A stretch of DNA of 64,000 nt from Leclercia sp. LSNIH1 (lineage in GTDB: Bacteria > Pseudomonadota > Gammaproteobacteria > Enterobacterales > Enterobacteriaceae), in contig NZ_CP026167.1 in assembly GCF_002902985.1 (NCBI RefSeq), forward strand, positions 1,240,001-1,304,000. The letters run 5' to 3'. The notes under the pieces are model-generated. The model made no database searches, had not been told where the DNA came from, and saw nothing but the letters and a program-made list of their open reading frames with translations. Positions 45,932-55,930 of the stretch are shown piece by piece. Numbering within the stretch: the first letter of the stretch is position 1; each line of letters starts with the position of its first letter. The position numbers and the translations under genes were made by a program.

Positions 45932-46988
45932 TGTCGCGCTCCTGTTGCAGACGTTTAAGCAGCTCCAGTTCAGCCTGGAAATCGACGTAGTGCGGCAGCT
46001 TGAGGTGCGAGACAAAGCCTGCGGCCTCGACGTTATCCGCGTGGGCCAGCACAAACTCCTCGTCCTGCGCCGGGCCTGTAATGTTCTCGTTGTAGTCGGG
46101 AGCCTGAAGGGCGCGGTCAACCAGCGCCATCGCCATCGCCTTGCGCTCGCCCATGCCGAACACCAGGCCGTAGCCGCGGGTGAAGTGCGGCGCGTCGTTA
46201 TCCGGGGTGACGAAGCCGTTCACCATTTCGCATTCGGTCATCAGCATTTCACCGACGTTCACCGCAAATCCCAGCTCTTCCGGCACAATATTGATGTCGA
46301 TATAGCCGCTGCGGATCTCCCCCGCGAAGGGGTGGTTACGACCGTAGCCACGCTGGGTGGAGTAGGCCAGCGCCAGCAGGTAGCCCTCGTCGCCGCGCAT
46401 CAGCTGCTGCAGGCGCGATGAGCGTGAACAGGGGTAAACCGGCGGCGTGCGGGTGATATCGTCTGGCTCATCGCCGCAATCCTCTTCCGCTTTCGCCAGC
46501 CCCTGGTTGGCCAGCAGGCTAAAAACGTGCGGCGCGGCGTCCTGCTCGGTGTTTGAGGGGGTAAGGCGAGGGGCTTCGCCGTTTGCCAGCAGGGTAAAAT
46601 CGAGCAGGCGATGGGTGTAATCGTAGGTCGGGCCAAGCAGCTGGCCGCCGGGAATGTCTTTATAGACCGCCGAAATACGGCGCTCAAGGCGCATCTCTGC
46701 GGTGTTGATGGGCTCGCTCACCGCCAGCTTCGCCAGCGTAGTGCGGTAGGCGCGCAGCAGGAAGATGGCCTCGACGTTATCACCGCTGGCCTGTTTCAGC
46801 GCCAGGGCCGCCAGCTCGCGATCGGCGATGCCGCCTTCGGTCATCACCCGGTCAACGGCCAGGTTCAACTGCTGTTCAATCTGGGCGACGCTCAGCTCGG
46901 GGATCAGCTCATCGCCCCGGCGTCTGTGCTCCTGCAACGCGTGGGCGGCGGCGATCGCCTTCTCGCCCCCTTTGACGGCAACGTACAT
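45924..46988 (-). CDS. phnI: phosphonate nucleosidase subunit PhnI
   Basis: 354 aa starting [12 protein letters not shown], identical in length to E. coli PhnI. Conserved stretches include QQLNLAVDRVMTEGG, YKDIPGGQLLGPTYDYTHRL, STQRGYGRNHPFAGEI and FVSHLKLPHYVDFQ, each in part. Exchanges the adenine of ATP for phosphonate together with PhnG, H and L. Part of the core complex PhnGHIJ. Overlaps phnH by one base. Confidence 0.97.
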   Translation of the reverse strand: MYVAVKGGEKAIAAAHALQEHRRRGDELIPELSVAQIEQQLNLAVDRVMTEGGIADRELAALALKQASGDNVEAIFLLRAYRTTLAKLAVSEPINTAEMRLERRISAVYKDIPGGQLLGPTYDYTHRLLDFTLLANGEAPRLTPSNTEQDAAPHVFSLLANQGLAKAEEDCGDEPDDITRTPPVYPCSRSSRLQQLMRGDEGYLLALAYSTQRGYGRNHPFAGEIRSGYIDINIVPEELGFAVNVGEMLMTECEMVNGFVTPDNDAPHFTRGYGLVFGMGERKAMAMALVDRALQAPDYNENITGPAQDEEFVLAHADNVEAAGFVSHLKLPHYVDFQAELELLKRLQQERDNG

Positions 46989-47572
46989 CAGCACACCTCC
47001 ACGTGGGTGGTTCGCGGGATTGCCAGCAGGCGCTCGCCACAGGTCAGCAGCAGGTCGATCCCCAGCGGGAACGGGTGCGGGCGCTCGGTCAGCTCGTGAA
47101 TGATGCACTCCGGCAGCTGCGGGGCGACCATCCGCTCCTCGGCGATGCCGGCCCCGGTCAGGCGCAGCATGCGTCCGCCACTCAGGCTGGAGACCTGCAA
47201 AATCAGGGTGGCGCTGGTCTCCGGCGCCACGGCGGTGCCCTCGCTCAGGGCGTTGAGCTGCTCGTGGCCGATCTGCTCGTCGGCGACGGCGAACACCGCC
47301 TGCTGCGGCTGCTCCACCAGCGGGGCGCTGGTATGAAAACGCAGGTTGCTGCTGACGATATCGTTGCTGACGGAGCCCGACAGCCAGACCGGGGTGTCGT
47401 TATCGGCCAGGGTCAGCAGCACGCTGGTGGTGGCGAGGTTCAGCGGCTGCCAGCCATGCTTAAGCTGATGCAGCGAGACGATGACGCCCGGCTCGCTCAT
47501 CGCTTTCAGCAGACGACGAAAACTGTGCTGGGCATCCTGCACGGCAAGGGTAAAAGCGGGGTGAAGTGTCAT
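46988..47572 (-). CDS. phnH: C-P lyase core subunit PhnH
   Basis: 194 aa from the ATG at 47572 (family length). Characteristic [19 protein letters not shown] start and [17 protein letters not shown] end. Structural subunit of the PhnGHIJ complex. Start overlaps the phnG stop in ATGA. Confidence 0.97.
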   Translation of the reverse strand: MTLHPAFTLAVQDAQHSFRRLLKAMSEPGVIVSLHQLKHGWQPLNLATTSVLLTLADNDTPVWLSGSVSNDIVSSNLRFHTSAPLVEQPQQAVFAVADEQIGHEQLNALSEGTAVAPETSATLILQVSSLSGGRMLRLTGAGIAEERMVAPQLPECIIHELTERPHPFPLGIDLLLTCGERLLAIPRTTHVEVC

Positions 47573-48021
47573 GCGTTGTCTCCGCGAACGAGCGTAAAGA
47601 AGTCGACCCGGCTGGTGTTCACTTCGGCCTGACGGGCGGCAAGGCGTGCGGCGCGGTCGGCTTCCAGCGGGGCAATAACGGTTTCCATCAGGGCCTGAAA
47701 ATGGGGGGCTTCCTGCAGCAGGGCGTCCACAACGGCGCACTGCTCGGCGTGGGGTTTGTTACGCCCGAGCAGGTAGCTGTAGCCGAGGGTGCCGCTGGCA
47801 AGCCGCACTACGGCGCGGGTCAGGGTGGCATCGCCAGCAAAGTAACGTGCCCCGGTGCCGCCCATCCGCGCCTGGATCTGCACCAGTCCGGTTTCAGGCG
47901 CGCGGATCAGTTCATAAGCGGGCGACAGGCTCAGCGCCGACATCCGCGCGGCAAGCGCCGCAGGCTGGCTGTGGGCGAGCACCGCCATCCAGTGCTGGCG
48001 GGTGGAGGTATCGAAATGCAT
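47569..48021 (-). CDS. phnG: C-P lyase core subunit PhnG
   Basis: 150 aa. Family features [35 protein letters not shown] (core [14 protein letters not shown]) and [12 protein letters not shown] at the end. Binds PhnI and PhnH in the core complex. Directly abuts the phnF stop. Confidence 0.96.
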   Translation of the reverse strand: MHFDTSTRQHWMAVLAHSQPAALAARMSALSLSPAYELIRAPETGLVQIQARMGGTGARYFAGDATLTRAVVRLASGTLGYSYLLGRNKPHAEQCAVVDALLQEAPHFQALMETVIAPLEADRAARLAARQAEVNTSRVDFFTLVRGDNA

Positions 48022-48747
48022 TCAGTGCTCCATGGTGAATTCAATCATGTCGGCGCGGGTCAGGCTGACGGAGTACTCCGTCGCGTTCACCTCGCCGTCA
48101 CGGTGGTTAAGGGTGCGCACGCAGAGCAGGGGCGCCATGTTGGGGATCTCCAGCACCTTGCTCTCTTTGGCCTGGGCGCGGCGGGCGCTGATGCGCGTCT
48201 GGGTGCGTTTGAGCGCAACCCCCGTAGCATCCTGCAGAAAGTCATGCAGCGAGCCGCTGGTGAAATGTTGCAGCACCGGCCAGAGGGCCAGGTCCGCGAA
48301 GTAGTGATCGATCTGGCACACCGCCACGCCATTGACCCGGCGCAGGGTACGCAGGTGGATGACGTTGTCCCCCTCCTGGATCCCCAGCGCATCCGCCACG
48401 TGGCTGGAGGCCGGACGCAGCACCGAGAGCAGTTTTTCGCTGGTGGGGTGGCTGCCCTGATCCAGCAGGTTCTGGCTGAAACGCGCCTGGGCGTTGAGCG
48501 GGTAGTCGAACGGGCGCATCAGCACCAGCACGCCGACGCCCTGGCGGCGCTGTACCCAGCCGCGCTCCACCAGCTGGTCAATGGCCCGCCGCAGGGTGTG
48601 ACGGTTGACTTCATAGCGATCGGCAAGCTGCTGTTCCGCAGGTAGATAGTCCCCGCAGCGGTAGTGCGTGCGCAGCTCTACTTCGAGCTTCGCCGCAATC
48701 TCTTGCCAGCGGGTAGGGTAACTGGTCGGATGTCTGGATAAGTGCAT
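48022..48747 (-). CDS. phnF: GntR/HutC-family regulator PhnF
   Basis: 241 aa. N-terminal winged helix (GDYLPAEQQLADRYEVNRHTLRRAI, in part) and C-terminal UTRA ligand-binding domain (HLRTLRRVNGVAVCQIDHYF). Presumed repressor of the phn genes; in E. coli its effector is not firmly known. The ATG at 48747 gives MHLS, the family start. Confidence 0.95.
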   Translation of the reverse strand: MHLSRHPTSYPTRWQEIAAKLEVELRTHYRCGDYLPAEQQLADRYEVNRHTLRRAIDQLVERGWVQRRQGVGVLVLMRPFDYPLNAQARFSQNLLDQGSHPTSEKLLSVLRPASSHVADALGIQEGDNVIHLRTLRRVNGVAVCQIDHYFADLALWPVLQHFTSGSLHDFLQDATGVALKRTQTRISARRAQAKESKVLEIPNMAPLLCVRTLNHRDGEVNATEYSVSLTRADMIEFTMEH

Positions 48748-48767
48748 AGAAATCAAAGCCTCGCTTC

Positions 48768-49547
48768 TCAGATGAAGTGCTTACGCAAACGTTGAGAGAG
48801 GAAGTCCAGCAGGCTGACGGTGATGATGATGAGCACCATCAGGGCGCAGGTTTGCTGGAACTGGAAACCGCGAATCGCTTCCCACAGGGTGACGCCAATT
48901 CCGCCTGCGCCCACCATGCCAACAACGGTGGCGGAGCGGACGTTGGACTCAAAGCGGTAGAGGGAGTAGGAGATGAGCAGCGGCATCACCTGGGGCAGCA
49001 CGCCGTAAAGGATCTCTTCAATTTTGTTGGCACCGGTGGCACGAATGCCTTCGACCGGGCCGGGCTCAATGGCTTCTACCGCTTCCGAAAGCAGCTTGGA
49101 GAGTACGCCGGTGGTGTGAATAAAAAGCGCCAGCACCCCGGCGAAGGGACCGAGACCGACGGCGACCACGAACAGCATCGCAAAGACCATTTCGTTGATG
49201 GCGCGGCAGGCGTCCATCAGGCGGCGCACCGGCTGGTAAATCCACCACGGCACAATGTTGTCGGCGCTCATCAGGCCAAACGGAATGGAGAGCACCACGG
49301 CCAGGGCGGTGCCCCAGACGGCGATTTGCAGCGTGACGGCCATCTCGCCGAGGTAATCCTGCCACTGGCTGAAGTCCGGTGGGAAGAAGTCGGCGGCGAA
49401 GGTCGCCATGTTGCCCGAGTCCTGGATCAGCGTCAGCGGGGCCATTTCCGCCCCTTTCCAGGAGACGACGAGCACTGCCAGCAGTACGGCCCAGCTGATC
49501 AGCGAGAACCAGCTGCGCTTTGGCGGTGGGAGAGTGATGGTTTGCAT
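48768..49547 (-). CDS. phnE: phosphonate ABC transporter permease PhnE, intact
   Basis: 259 aa with five or six membrane helices and the EAA-type loop ([21 protein letters not shown]). Imports phosphonates and phosphite. E. coli K-12 carries an 8-bp duplication that inactivates this gene; here the frame is continuous, so the transporter should work. Separated from phnD by 50 bp with a palindromic repeat. Confidence 0.96.
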   Translation of the reverse strand: MQTITLPPPKRSWFSLISWAVLLAVLVVSWKGAEMAPLTLIQDSGNMATFAADFFPPDFSQWQDYLGEMAVTLQIAVWGTALAVVLSIPFGLMSADNIVPWWIYQPVRRLMDACRAINEMVFAMLFVVAVGLGPFAGVLALFIHTTGVLSKLLSEAVEAIEPGPVEGIRATGANKIEEILYGVLPQVMPLLISYSLYRFESNVRSATVVGMVGAGGIGVTLWEAIRGFQFQQTCALMVLIIITVSLLDFLSQRLRKHFI

Positions 49548-49563
49548 GTGTGCTCCTTAATCT

Positions 49564-49593
49564 GTTCTCCCTCTCCCTCAAGGGAGAGGGAAC
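49564..49593. repeat. CCCTCTCCC-type palindromic repeat in phnD-phnE gap
   Basis: CCCTCTCCCT-CA-AGGGAGAGGG with flanking GTT/AAC complementarity; same family as the element at 22660. Confidence 0.75.
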
Positions 49594-49597
49594 GTAA

Positions 49598-50614
49598 TCA
49601 CTGCACCGCTTTGGTCACGCTGGTCATTGCGCCCAGCGCGGCGGTCAGGCGGTCGAGATCGTCCAGCTGCGCCTGAATTTCAGACAGCTTGCTGTTCTTC
49701 TCTTCCTCTTTCAGCGTCTTGTTGTCCTTCACGCCCTGGATCTGTTTGAACAGCGCCAGCTGGCGAATCGGCACCAGCTGCAGGTCGCTGGAGGCGCGGA
49801 ACGGCGCCCAGCCCAGGCGCTCCAGCACGGTTTTCTCTTCCGCGGTTTTGCCGTAGTTCATAAAGAAGTCGTACACCTTCTCCTTGGTGCTTTCGGAGAG
49901 GTTCTTACGCCACACAATCGGGTCGCCCGGGATCAGCGGGGATTTCCAGATCACCTTCAGTTGTTTCAGCTTGTCTGGCGCGGAGGTCTTCAGCTTGTCG
50001 AGGTTTTCGGTGTTGTTGGTGGCAACATCCACCTGTTTGTTGGCGACGGCCAGGGCGTTGGTTTCATGCCCGGCGTTGACCGTGCGTTTGAATTCGCTGG
50101 TGGAGACATTGTTTTTGGCAAAGACGTAATAGCCCGGCACCAGGAAGCCCGACGTGGAGTTGGGATCGCCGTTGCCAAAGGTGAGCTCTTTACGTTTGGC
50201 GAGCATGTCGTTGAGGTTGTTAATTGGACTGTCTTTATTGACGATCAGCACGCTCCAGTAACCCGGGGAGCCGTCGGCGGCCACGGTTTGCGCAAAGACC
50301 TGACCGTTGGCACGATCCACCGCTTCCATCGCCGAGAGGTTGCCGTACCAGGCGATGTCCACTTTATTGAAGCGCATCCCCTGGATGATGCCCGCGTAGT
50401 CCGGGGCGAAGAAGGCGTTCACTTTGATCCCCAGTTTGGTTTCCATATCATTCAGGAACGGTTCCCACTGAGGCTTCCGGTTCTGCTGTGATTCCGTCGA
50501 AATAATGCCGAAATTCAGCGCTTTTTCCTGCTCCTCAGCAAACGCAGGGCTGAATAGGGTGCTGATGCTGAACATGCTGGTGAAGGCCAGCGCGGCAACC
50601 GTCTTATAGCTCAT
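49598..50614 (-). CDS. phnD: phosphonate-binding periplasmic protein PhnD
   Basis: 338 aa from the ATG at 50614 (GAGG 7 nt upstream), as in E. coli. Signal peptide ending SPAFA-EE. Binding-site segments FFAPDYAGIIQGMRF, DIAWYGNLSAMEAV and GDPNSTSGFLVPGYY are conserved, here the Tyr, Ser-Thr-Ser and His that hold the phosphonate. Delivers 2-aminoethylphosphonate and relatives to PhnE/PhnC. Confidence 0.97.
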   Translation of the reverse strand: MSYKTVAALAFTSMFSISTLFSPAFAEEQEKALNFGIISTESQQNRKPQWEPFLNDMETKLGIKVNAFFAPDYAGIIQGMRFNKVDIAWYGNLSAMEAVDRANGQVFAQTVAADGSPGYWSVLIVNKDSPINNLNDMLAKRKELTFGNGDPNSTSGFLVPGYYVFAKNNVSTSEFKRTVNAGHETNALAVANKQVDVATNNTENLDKLKTSAPDKLKQLKVIWKSPLIPGDPIVWRKNLSESTKEKVYDFFMNYGKTAEEKTVLERLGWAPFRASSDLQLVPIRQLALFKQIQGVKDNKTLKEEEKNSKLSEIQAQLDDLDRLTAALGAMTSVTKAVQ

Positions 50615-50637
50615 TTCCATTCCTCATTGTGGGGACG

Positions 50638-51426
50638 TTAAGCAGCCTGCGCGCGCTCTTCGACGCGGTTAATGCTGCGGTAGAGATGATCAAAGCGTTC
50701 GTTATCAAACTGATGGCTGGCGCCATCGAAGAAGACGTGCCCCTGACGCAGGGCGACGATGCGCTCGCAGTAGCGCAGGGCGTAATCCACCTGGTGCAGC
50801 GTGACCACCACGGTGATGCCGTCCTTGCGGTTAATGTCGCGCAGGGTTTCCATGACGATGCGGGCCGACTCCGGGTCCAGCGAGGCGATCGGCTCATCGG
50901 CGAGAATGATTTTGGCTTTCTGCATCAGCGCCCGGGCAATGGCCACGCGCTGCTGCTGACCGCCAGAAAGGGTGGAGACGCGCTGGTGGGCGAAGTGGGC
51001 CATGCCGACGCGGGTGAGCGCCTGCAGCGCCTCCTGCTTCTGAGCTGGCGAGAACCAGCGCAGACAGGTGCGCCAGAACGGGGTGCTGCCGAGCGCGCCA
51101 ATCAGCACGTTCTCCAGCACCGTCAGGCGGTTCACCAGGTTGAACTGCTGGAAGATGTAGCCGGTCTGGGCGCGGCTTTTGCGGATATCACTCGCCAGAC
51201 GGCCCGCGCGCTGCACGGTATTGCCCAGCAGCTCAACGTGGCTTTCTGAGGTTTTGTCGCAGGTGATGAGGCCGCTTAAGTGGCGCAGAAGAGTGGATTT
51301 ACCTGAACCGGATGGCCCGAGCAGCGCTACCATTTCGCCCTGCTGGACGGTCAGATCAACGGCATGCAGAGCCTTGTTATGATGGAAGGTCTTGCTGAGT
51401 TTCTCGACGCGGATGACAGTGTGCAT
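50638..51426 (-). CDS. phnC: phosphonate ABC transporter ATPase PhnC
   Basis: 262 aa. Walker [10 protein letters not shown] near residue 36, signature LSGGQQQR, Walker [13 protein letters not shown]. Energises PhnDE import. First gene of the 14-gene phn operon and the point of PhoB control in E. coli; a possible Pho box lies upstream at 51472-51488. Confidence 0.97.
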   Translation of the reverse strand: MHTVIRVEKLSKTFHHNKALHAVDLTVQQGEMVALLGPSGSGKSTLLRHLSGLITCDKTSESHVELLGNTVQRAGRLASDIRKSRAQTGYIFQQFNLVNRLTVLENVLIGALGSTPFWRTCLRWFSPAQKQEALQALTRVGMAHFAHQRVSTLSGGQQQRVAIARALMQKAKIILADEPIASLDPESARIVMETLRDINRKDGITVVVTLHQVDYALRYCERIVALRQGHVFFDGASHQFDNERFDHLYRSINRVEERAQAA

Positions 51427-51471
51427 GGGTAAGGCCTCAATTCAAATGTGGCCTCATGCTGGCGGATCAAT

Positions 51472-51488
51472 GTGACATTTAGGTTAAG
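51472..51488 (-). promoter_or_regulatory. candidate Pho box upstream of phnC
   Basis: On the minus strand CTTAACCTAAATGTCAC keeps one good PhoB half site (ATGTCAC against CTGTCAC) and a weak partner. The position, about 50-60 bp before phnC, is right; the match is partial. Confidence 0.4.
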
Positions 51489-51564
51489 TGTTGGTTGCGA
51501 GAGTTTGAAGAGTTGAGGTGAAAGCGATGACAGGCGATCAACGAGAAGGGGGAGGTATTTGTAG

Positions 51565-51621
51565 GCCGGATAAGCGAAGCGCATCCGGCAAAAGTGCCCG
51601 GCGGCGCTGCGCTTGCCGGGC
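51565..51621. repeat. REP pair
   Basis: REP units 51565-51589 (GCCGGATAAGC / GCATCCGGC) and 51596-51621 downstream of yjdM. Confidence 0.85.
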
Positions 51622-51640
51622 CTCAAAAGACAACGACAAA

Positions 51641-51976
51641 TCAGTTCTTCTTCACGAACTCGGATTTGAGCTTCATCGGGCCGAAGCCGTCAATTTTACA
51701 GTCGATATTGTGGTCGCCCTCGACCAGACGGATGCCCTTCACTTTGGTGCCGATCTTCAGCATTGAAGAGCTGCCTTTGACCTTCAGATCTTTAATGACG
51801 GTGACGTTGTCGCCATCCGCCAGCAGGTTGCCGTTGGCATCTTTAACGATCAGCTCATCGCTCTCGGCTACGGGTTCTGCGTTGTTCCATTCGTGAGCGC
51901 ATTCCGGGCAGATGAACATACCGTTATCTTCATAGGTGTATTCAGAGTTGCATTTAGGACAGTGTGGAAGCTGCAT
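51641..51976 (-). CDS. yjdM: YjdM (PhnA-family zinc-ribbon) protein
   Basis: 111 aa, same length as E. coli YjdM. N-terminal zinc ribbon [21 protein letters not shown] (four cysteines, CxxC twice) and a C-terminal SH3-like barrel with [10 protein letters not shown] and [16 protein letters not shown]. Formerly called PhnA but not required for phosphonate use. The start at 51976 is chosen by family length. K-12 has yjdN between phnC and yjdM; it is missing here. Confidence 0.96.
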   Translation of the reverse strand: MQLPHCPKCNSEYTYEDNGMFICPECAHEWNNAEPVAESDELIVKDANGNLLADGDNVTVIKDLKVKGSSSMLKIGTKVKGIRLVEGDHNIDCKIDGFGPMKLKSEFVKKN

Positions 51977-52567
51977 GGTGTTCTCCTCAAAATAGTGCGA
52001 ACCGGCGGCAATGAGGCCCGCTAAAAATCGACAGGTTGTCGAAAAAGGCGGCAAGTATAGCGCATGTCCTTACTTTTGTCGGTGATATTATTTTTCGCTT
52101 TTGGCTAAAAAAAGCGTTTCTGATGACAGGGTCTGTCAGTGACTCAGGTAATGATAAGTACCCGGCGCGAGAATGAAACGCTTGCGAATGAAAGCAATAA
52201 TATTTTATTGCGGCAAATTGATACGCCGTGTCATTTCGGATAAGGTTAAGGTGCTAATGATATTCACCGTAAATGTTTTTATAGCCATCCCCGGGCTTGC
52301 AGGGATGATTACCCCCTCATTTTTGGTGGGCGATTAAAGATGGTTTATCCTGAAATTTATTAAATTTGAGCTACGCTCTTAGTCTTTCGATTTCCCTGAC
52401 CGAAGGAGCGCGCTCCGCTGCTTTCAGCGCTTAAAGAATATATTTGATTGTCATCAGGCAATTATTTTGCGTCGAACATATTTGCTACACGGAATCATAT
52501 AAGCCGATCCTTCATTCTTAAAATAATTCGGTTATATAAAATTTGTGTTAAGGGAAGGCTTTTTACT
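51977..52567. other. yjdM / crfC intergenic region
   Basis: About 590 bp, AT-rich. Holds divergent promoters, a possible 26-codon reading frame (52257-52337) and a CATCCC / GGGATG hairpin near 52287-52308. No established RNA gene recognised. Confidence 0.5.
52257..52337 (+). CDS. possible 26-aa hydrophobic small protein
   Basis: ATG with AAGG 5 nt upstream, 26 codons, hydrophobic product (MIFTVNVFIAIPGLAG..). Too short to test by composition and no family recognised; recorded as a candidate only. Confidence 0.2.
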   Translation: MIFTVNVFIAIPGLAGMITPSFLVGD

Positions 52568-54925
52568 ATGCATACACAAACAATATTTGAGTTAAGCCAG
52601 GAAGCTGAAAGACTGCTGCAACTCTCATTGCAGAATCTCGAGTCACTTAGCGCCATGCCTGTTGCGATGCTGGACAATGCAACATCGGCCATTACCGGCG
52701 AAACCAGCAACGTTTTACCTCTACATTTTAGTACCCGTGGTTTAGAAGCGCAGCAGTCCATGCTGAATAATGAACTGCGCAAAATTACCCGTCTGGAGAT
52801 GGTGCTGGCGATTGTGGGCACCATGAAAGCCGGTAAATCGACGACGATTAACGCCATTGTGGGAACGGAGGTGTTGCCCAATCGCAACCGTCCCATGACC
52901 GCCTTGCCGACGCTGATCCGTCATACGCCTGGTCAGAAGGAGCCGGTGCTGCATTTTTCTCACGTGGCGCCGATCGATACATTAATAAAACAAATGCAAA
53001 AGAAGCTGGCCAATTACGATCGCGGCAAGCTGGCCCAGCAACTTGAAATTGATAAAGATATGAATGCGTTGCTGGGGCGCATTGAAACCGGCGAAGCGTT
53101 TGAAAAACATTATTTAGGCGCGCAGCCGATATTTAATTGTTTAAAAAACCTGAATGGTTTAGTGCGACTTTCTCAGGCGCTTGGAACAGATTTTCCCTTC
53201 TCCGCCTATGCAGCGATTGAGAATATCCCGGTTATTGAGGTGGAGTTTGTCCATCTGGCCGGGCTGGATGGTCATTTGGGGCAATTAACCCTGCTGGATA
53301 CCCCCGGGCCGAATGAGGCCGGGCAACCGCATCTGCAAAAAATGCTTACTGAGCAGCTCGCCCGCGCTTCGGCGGTGCTGGCGGTAATGGACTATACGCA
53401 ACTGAAGTCGATTTCGGACGCCGAAGTGCGGCTGGCTATTTCTGCCGTCAGCAAATCGGTACCGCTCTACGCGCTGGTCAACAAATTCGATCAGAAAGAC
53501 CGCAACAGCGATGATGAAGAGCAGGTGCGGGCGATGATCTCCGGCACCCTGATGAAAGGCCATATCTCTCCGGGGCAGATCTTCCCGGTCTCCTCGATGT
53601 GGGGATACCTGGCGAATCGGGCGCGTCATGAACTGAATCAGCACGGCAAGCTGCCGGATCACCAGGAGCAGCGCTGGGTGCAGGATTTTGCCGAAGCTGC
53701 GCTGGGCCGCCGCTGGCGGACTGCCGATCTGGACGATATTGAGCACGTTCGCCACTCCGCCGATCTGCTGTGGGAGGATTCCCTCTTTGAGCAGCCGATC
53801 CGTAAGCTGATTTATGCTGCCTACGCCAATGCCTCGCTGTATGCGTTACGCTCGGCGTCGCATAAGCTGTTGAACTATGCCCAGAACGCCCGGGAGTATC
53901 TCGATTTCCGCTATCAGGGGCTGACGGTCGCCTTCGACGAGCTGGAGCTGAATATCGCCCGCCTGGAAGAGGATATGGCGCTGTTGCAGTCCCGCCAGGC
54001 GTCGGTAAGCAATGAGGTGCGGCATGAAGTTGGACAGGCGCTGGCGGCGACCGACCTGTTTATCAGCACGCAGCAGAACGATATCAAACATGCGGTCGCG
54101 CACATCTTCAACCCGGATAATTTGCTCGATCTGGCCGGGTTTAAGCCGCACACGCTCCATGCCGAGGCGTTAGCTACCCCGGGACAACTGGTGCTGGATG
54201 ATGAAGGTCAGGCGCAAATCCTGCTGAGCAAAATCCGCTCCTCCTGTGAAATGATCCTGCTGGATGCACAGGCAAAAATCGGTCGCGAGCTGTCGCTGCG
54301 GTTTGACCAGCTGGAAACCACGCTGGCCCGCTCCCTGAACGACGCCATGCGGCCCATTGAAACGCGGATTAAAGAGGAGCTAAGCCATGCCGGATTCCGC
54401 GCGCGGATCAGCTTCCCGGCGTTTCAGGCAAACCAGCTTAACTTCAATACCCGGGGGCTGTTCAGCGATGCTATCGCTCAGGAGAGCCTGCCGGCTGGCC
54501 AGGGGCAGGGAACCAGCAGTGCGCTGCGCGACACGGTCTCCCGCTGGTTGAATAATCCGGGCTGGGGCTGGGAAGATTATGTAATGACGCGGACGCGCTA
54601 TGTTATTAACGTGTCAGAGCTTCATGAAAAATTTAAACAGCATATAGATCACTTTTGTGAACAAATTCGTAAAGCTTTGGCTGCGCAGGTCGATGTCTCT
54701 GTTACAGCGGGTATGGCGACATTCTTTGCGGAATTCTCGTTATGCCTTGCAGGGTTACAGGAAAGCTTGCGTGATAGCCTCGCAGTGCGTCAGCAAAATG
54801 AGCATGCCACACGGGCGCTCAGCCAGCTGTTGCAGCAATGCATTACGACTGCGACGTGGATTCAGGAAGATACCCGACTGTTACGCGATGATATTCAAAC
54901 GTTATTCGCGGCAGAGCAACCATGA
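52568..54925 (+). CDS. crfC: dynamin-like GTPase CrfC
   Basis: 785 aa from the ATG at 52568 (GGAAGG upstream; MHTQT matches the family N-terminus). GTPase motifs: G1 GTMKAGKST at residues 84-92, G3 LLDTPGPNEAG, G4 VNKFDQ. The C-terminal half is helical with a stalk-like coiled region. E. coli CrfC (742 aa) forms clamp-associated foci that hold sister replication forks together. This protein is some 40 residues longer, the extra length lying in the central helical part. The first 60 residues also diverge. Overlaps yjcZ by 4 nt (ATGA), suggesting a working pair. Confidence 0.94.
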   Translation: MHTQTIFELSQEAERLLQLSLQNLESLSAMPVAMLDNATSAITGETSNVLPLHFSTRGLEAQQSMLNNELRKITRLEMVLAIVGTMKAGKSTTINAIVGTEVLPNRNRPMTALPTLIRHTPGQKEPVLHFSHVAPIDTLIKQMQKKLANYDRGKLAQQLEIDKDMNALLGRIETGEAFEKHYLGAQPIFNCLKNLNGLVRLSQALGTDFPFSAYAAIENIPVIEVEFVHLAGLDGHLGQLTLLDTPGPNEAGQPHLQKMLTEQLARASAVLAVMDYTQLKSISDAEVRLAISAVSKSVPLYALVNKFDQKDRNSDDEEQVRAMISGTLMKGHISPGQIFPVSSMWGYLANRARHELNQHGKLPDHQEQRWVQDFAEAALGRRWRTADLDDIEHVRHSADLLWEDSLFEQPIRKLIYAAYANASLYALRSASHKLLNYAQNAREYLDFRYQGLTVAFDELELNIARLEEDMALLQSRQASVSNEVRHEVGQALAATDLFISTQQNDIKHAVAHIFNPDNLLDLAGFKPHTLHAEALATPGQLVLDDEGQAQILLSKIRSSCEMILLDAQAKIGRELSLRFDQLETTLARSLNDAMRPIETRIKEELSHAGFRARISFPAFQANQLNFNTRGLFSDAIAQESLPAGQGQGTSSALRDTVSRWLNNPGWGWEDYVMTRTRYVINVSELHEKFKQHIDHFCEQIRKALAAQVDVSVTAGMATFFAEFSLCLAGLQESLRDSLAVRQQNEHATRALSQLLQQCITTATWIQEDTRLLRDDIQTLFAAEQP

Positions 54926-55800
54926 CAAAACAACTACTGGACGGTCCCGGACGGACGCTGGAATGTATCCATCCTAAATTTATGGTCGACCTGGTGCAGG
55001 GGGCTGACGCGCAGCGTCACACCTCTGTGGTGTCGCAACAGCAGCACTTTCGTGAACGTTTAACCCAGGAGATCATGGCGCAGTCTCATCTTCGTCAGTG
55101 GGCCATGGGGGGAATGTTCAGCGAAAATGCTGTGCTGCGACTCGGGCTGGCAGAGAAGCTGGCGGGCATGTTCGACCCCGGCCATCTGGCGCTGACCCGG
55201 ATGACGCACATTCTCTCCACGCTGCGCCAGCAGGCCAGCCTGCGTAATCAGCCGCCGATTGGCGTGGTGCATCAATACGAAACCCTCTCCGCCCATTTTC
55301 AGCAACGTGCGCAGTTCAAAGAGAAGGCGTTAACCCAGCGCGGATTAACGGTGCAGGCAGGCGTTCACAGCGAGCAGATTTTTACCCGCTGGCGCGCCGG
55401 GCACTACGACGGCTGGTCGCTGGCCGGTCGTGGTTATGTGGCGCTGGAGGAGCTGCGCTGGGGGGCGTTCGGTGATGCCTGTCGGCTGGCGAATGCGGAC
55501 GTCAGCGCCATGTTGAAAGATAACCTGTGCAGCATGGTGGCTAACTATCTGGCGCAGGGGATCAACGCTGCACCTAATACCCGCCATTTTTATCACCAGT
55601 GGCTCACCACGCCCAGTACGCCGGGGATTATCGACCATAAAGATATGCTGGGCTGGCTGGGTGACTGGTGTGATGTGGAGAGGCATCCGGTGTGCTGGTC
55701 GGTGACGCAAAGCTGGCAGAATGTGGCGCTGGGGATGCCGAGATTGTGTTCGGCGGCGAGGCTGGCGAAAGCGATGGTGGAGGAGGTTTTTGGGGAGTAG
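54922..55800 (+). CDS. yjcZ: YjcZ family protein, partner of CrfC
   Basis: 292 aa, the same length as E. coli YjcZ. No signal peptide, membrane segment or known catalytic motif. Conserved pieces include PGRTLECIHPKFMVDLVQG (in part), LREWAMGG-like FSENAVLRLG and GHYDGWSLAGRGYVALEELRWG (in part). Always follows crfC with coupled start and stop codons, so it probably assists the GTPase, though no activity is known. A YjcZ effect on motility has been reported in E. coli by name only as far as I recall. Confidence 0.92.
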   Translation: MTKQLLDGPGRTLECIHPKFMVDLVQGADAQRHTSVVSQQQHFRERLTQEIMAQSHLRQWAMGGMFSENAVLRLGLAEKLAGMFDPGHLALTRMTHILSTLRQQASLRNQPPIGVVHQYETLSAHFQQRAQFKEKALTQRGLTVQAGVHSEQIFTRWRAGHYDGWSLAGRGYVALEELRWGAFGDACRLANADVSAMLKDNLCSMVANYLAQGINAAPNTRHFYHQWLTTPSTPGIIDHKDMLGWLGDWCDVERHPVCWSVTQSWQNVALGMPRLCSAARLAKAMVEEVFGE

Positions 55801-55801
55801 G

Positions 55802-55834
55802 GGATTCCCTCTCCCGTGAGGGGCTGAGGAATCC
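55802..55834. terminator. hairpin after yjcZ
   Basis: GGATTCC / GGAATCC outer stem with an inner CCTC / GAGG stem, starting 2 nt after the yjcZ stop; no T-run. Confidence 0.4.
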
Positions 55835-55930
55835 TCAGTCATTTTCTTATGCTTAACGCAATGAAATAATTAGAGAGTAATAAAAGACTTACAGCGACTC
55901 CCTGGTCCGCCTGAAAATCGCTGAGGCGTT

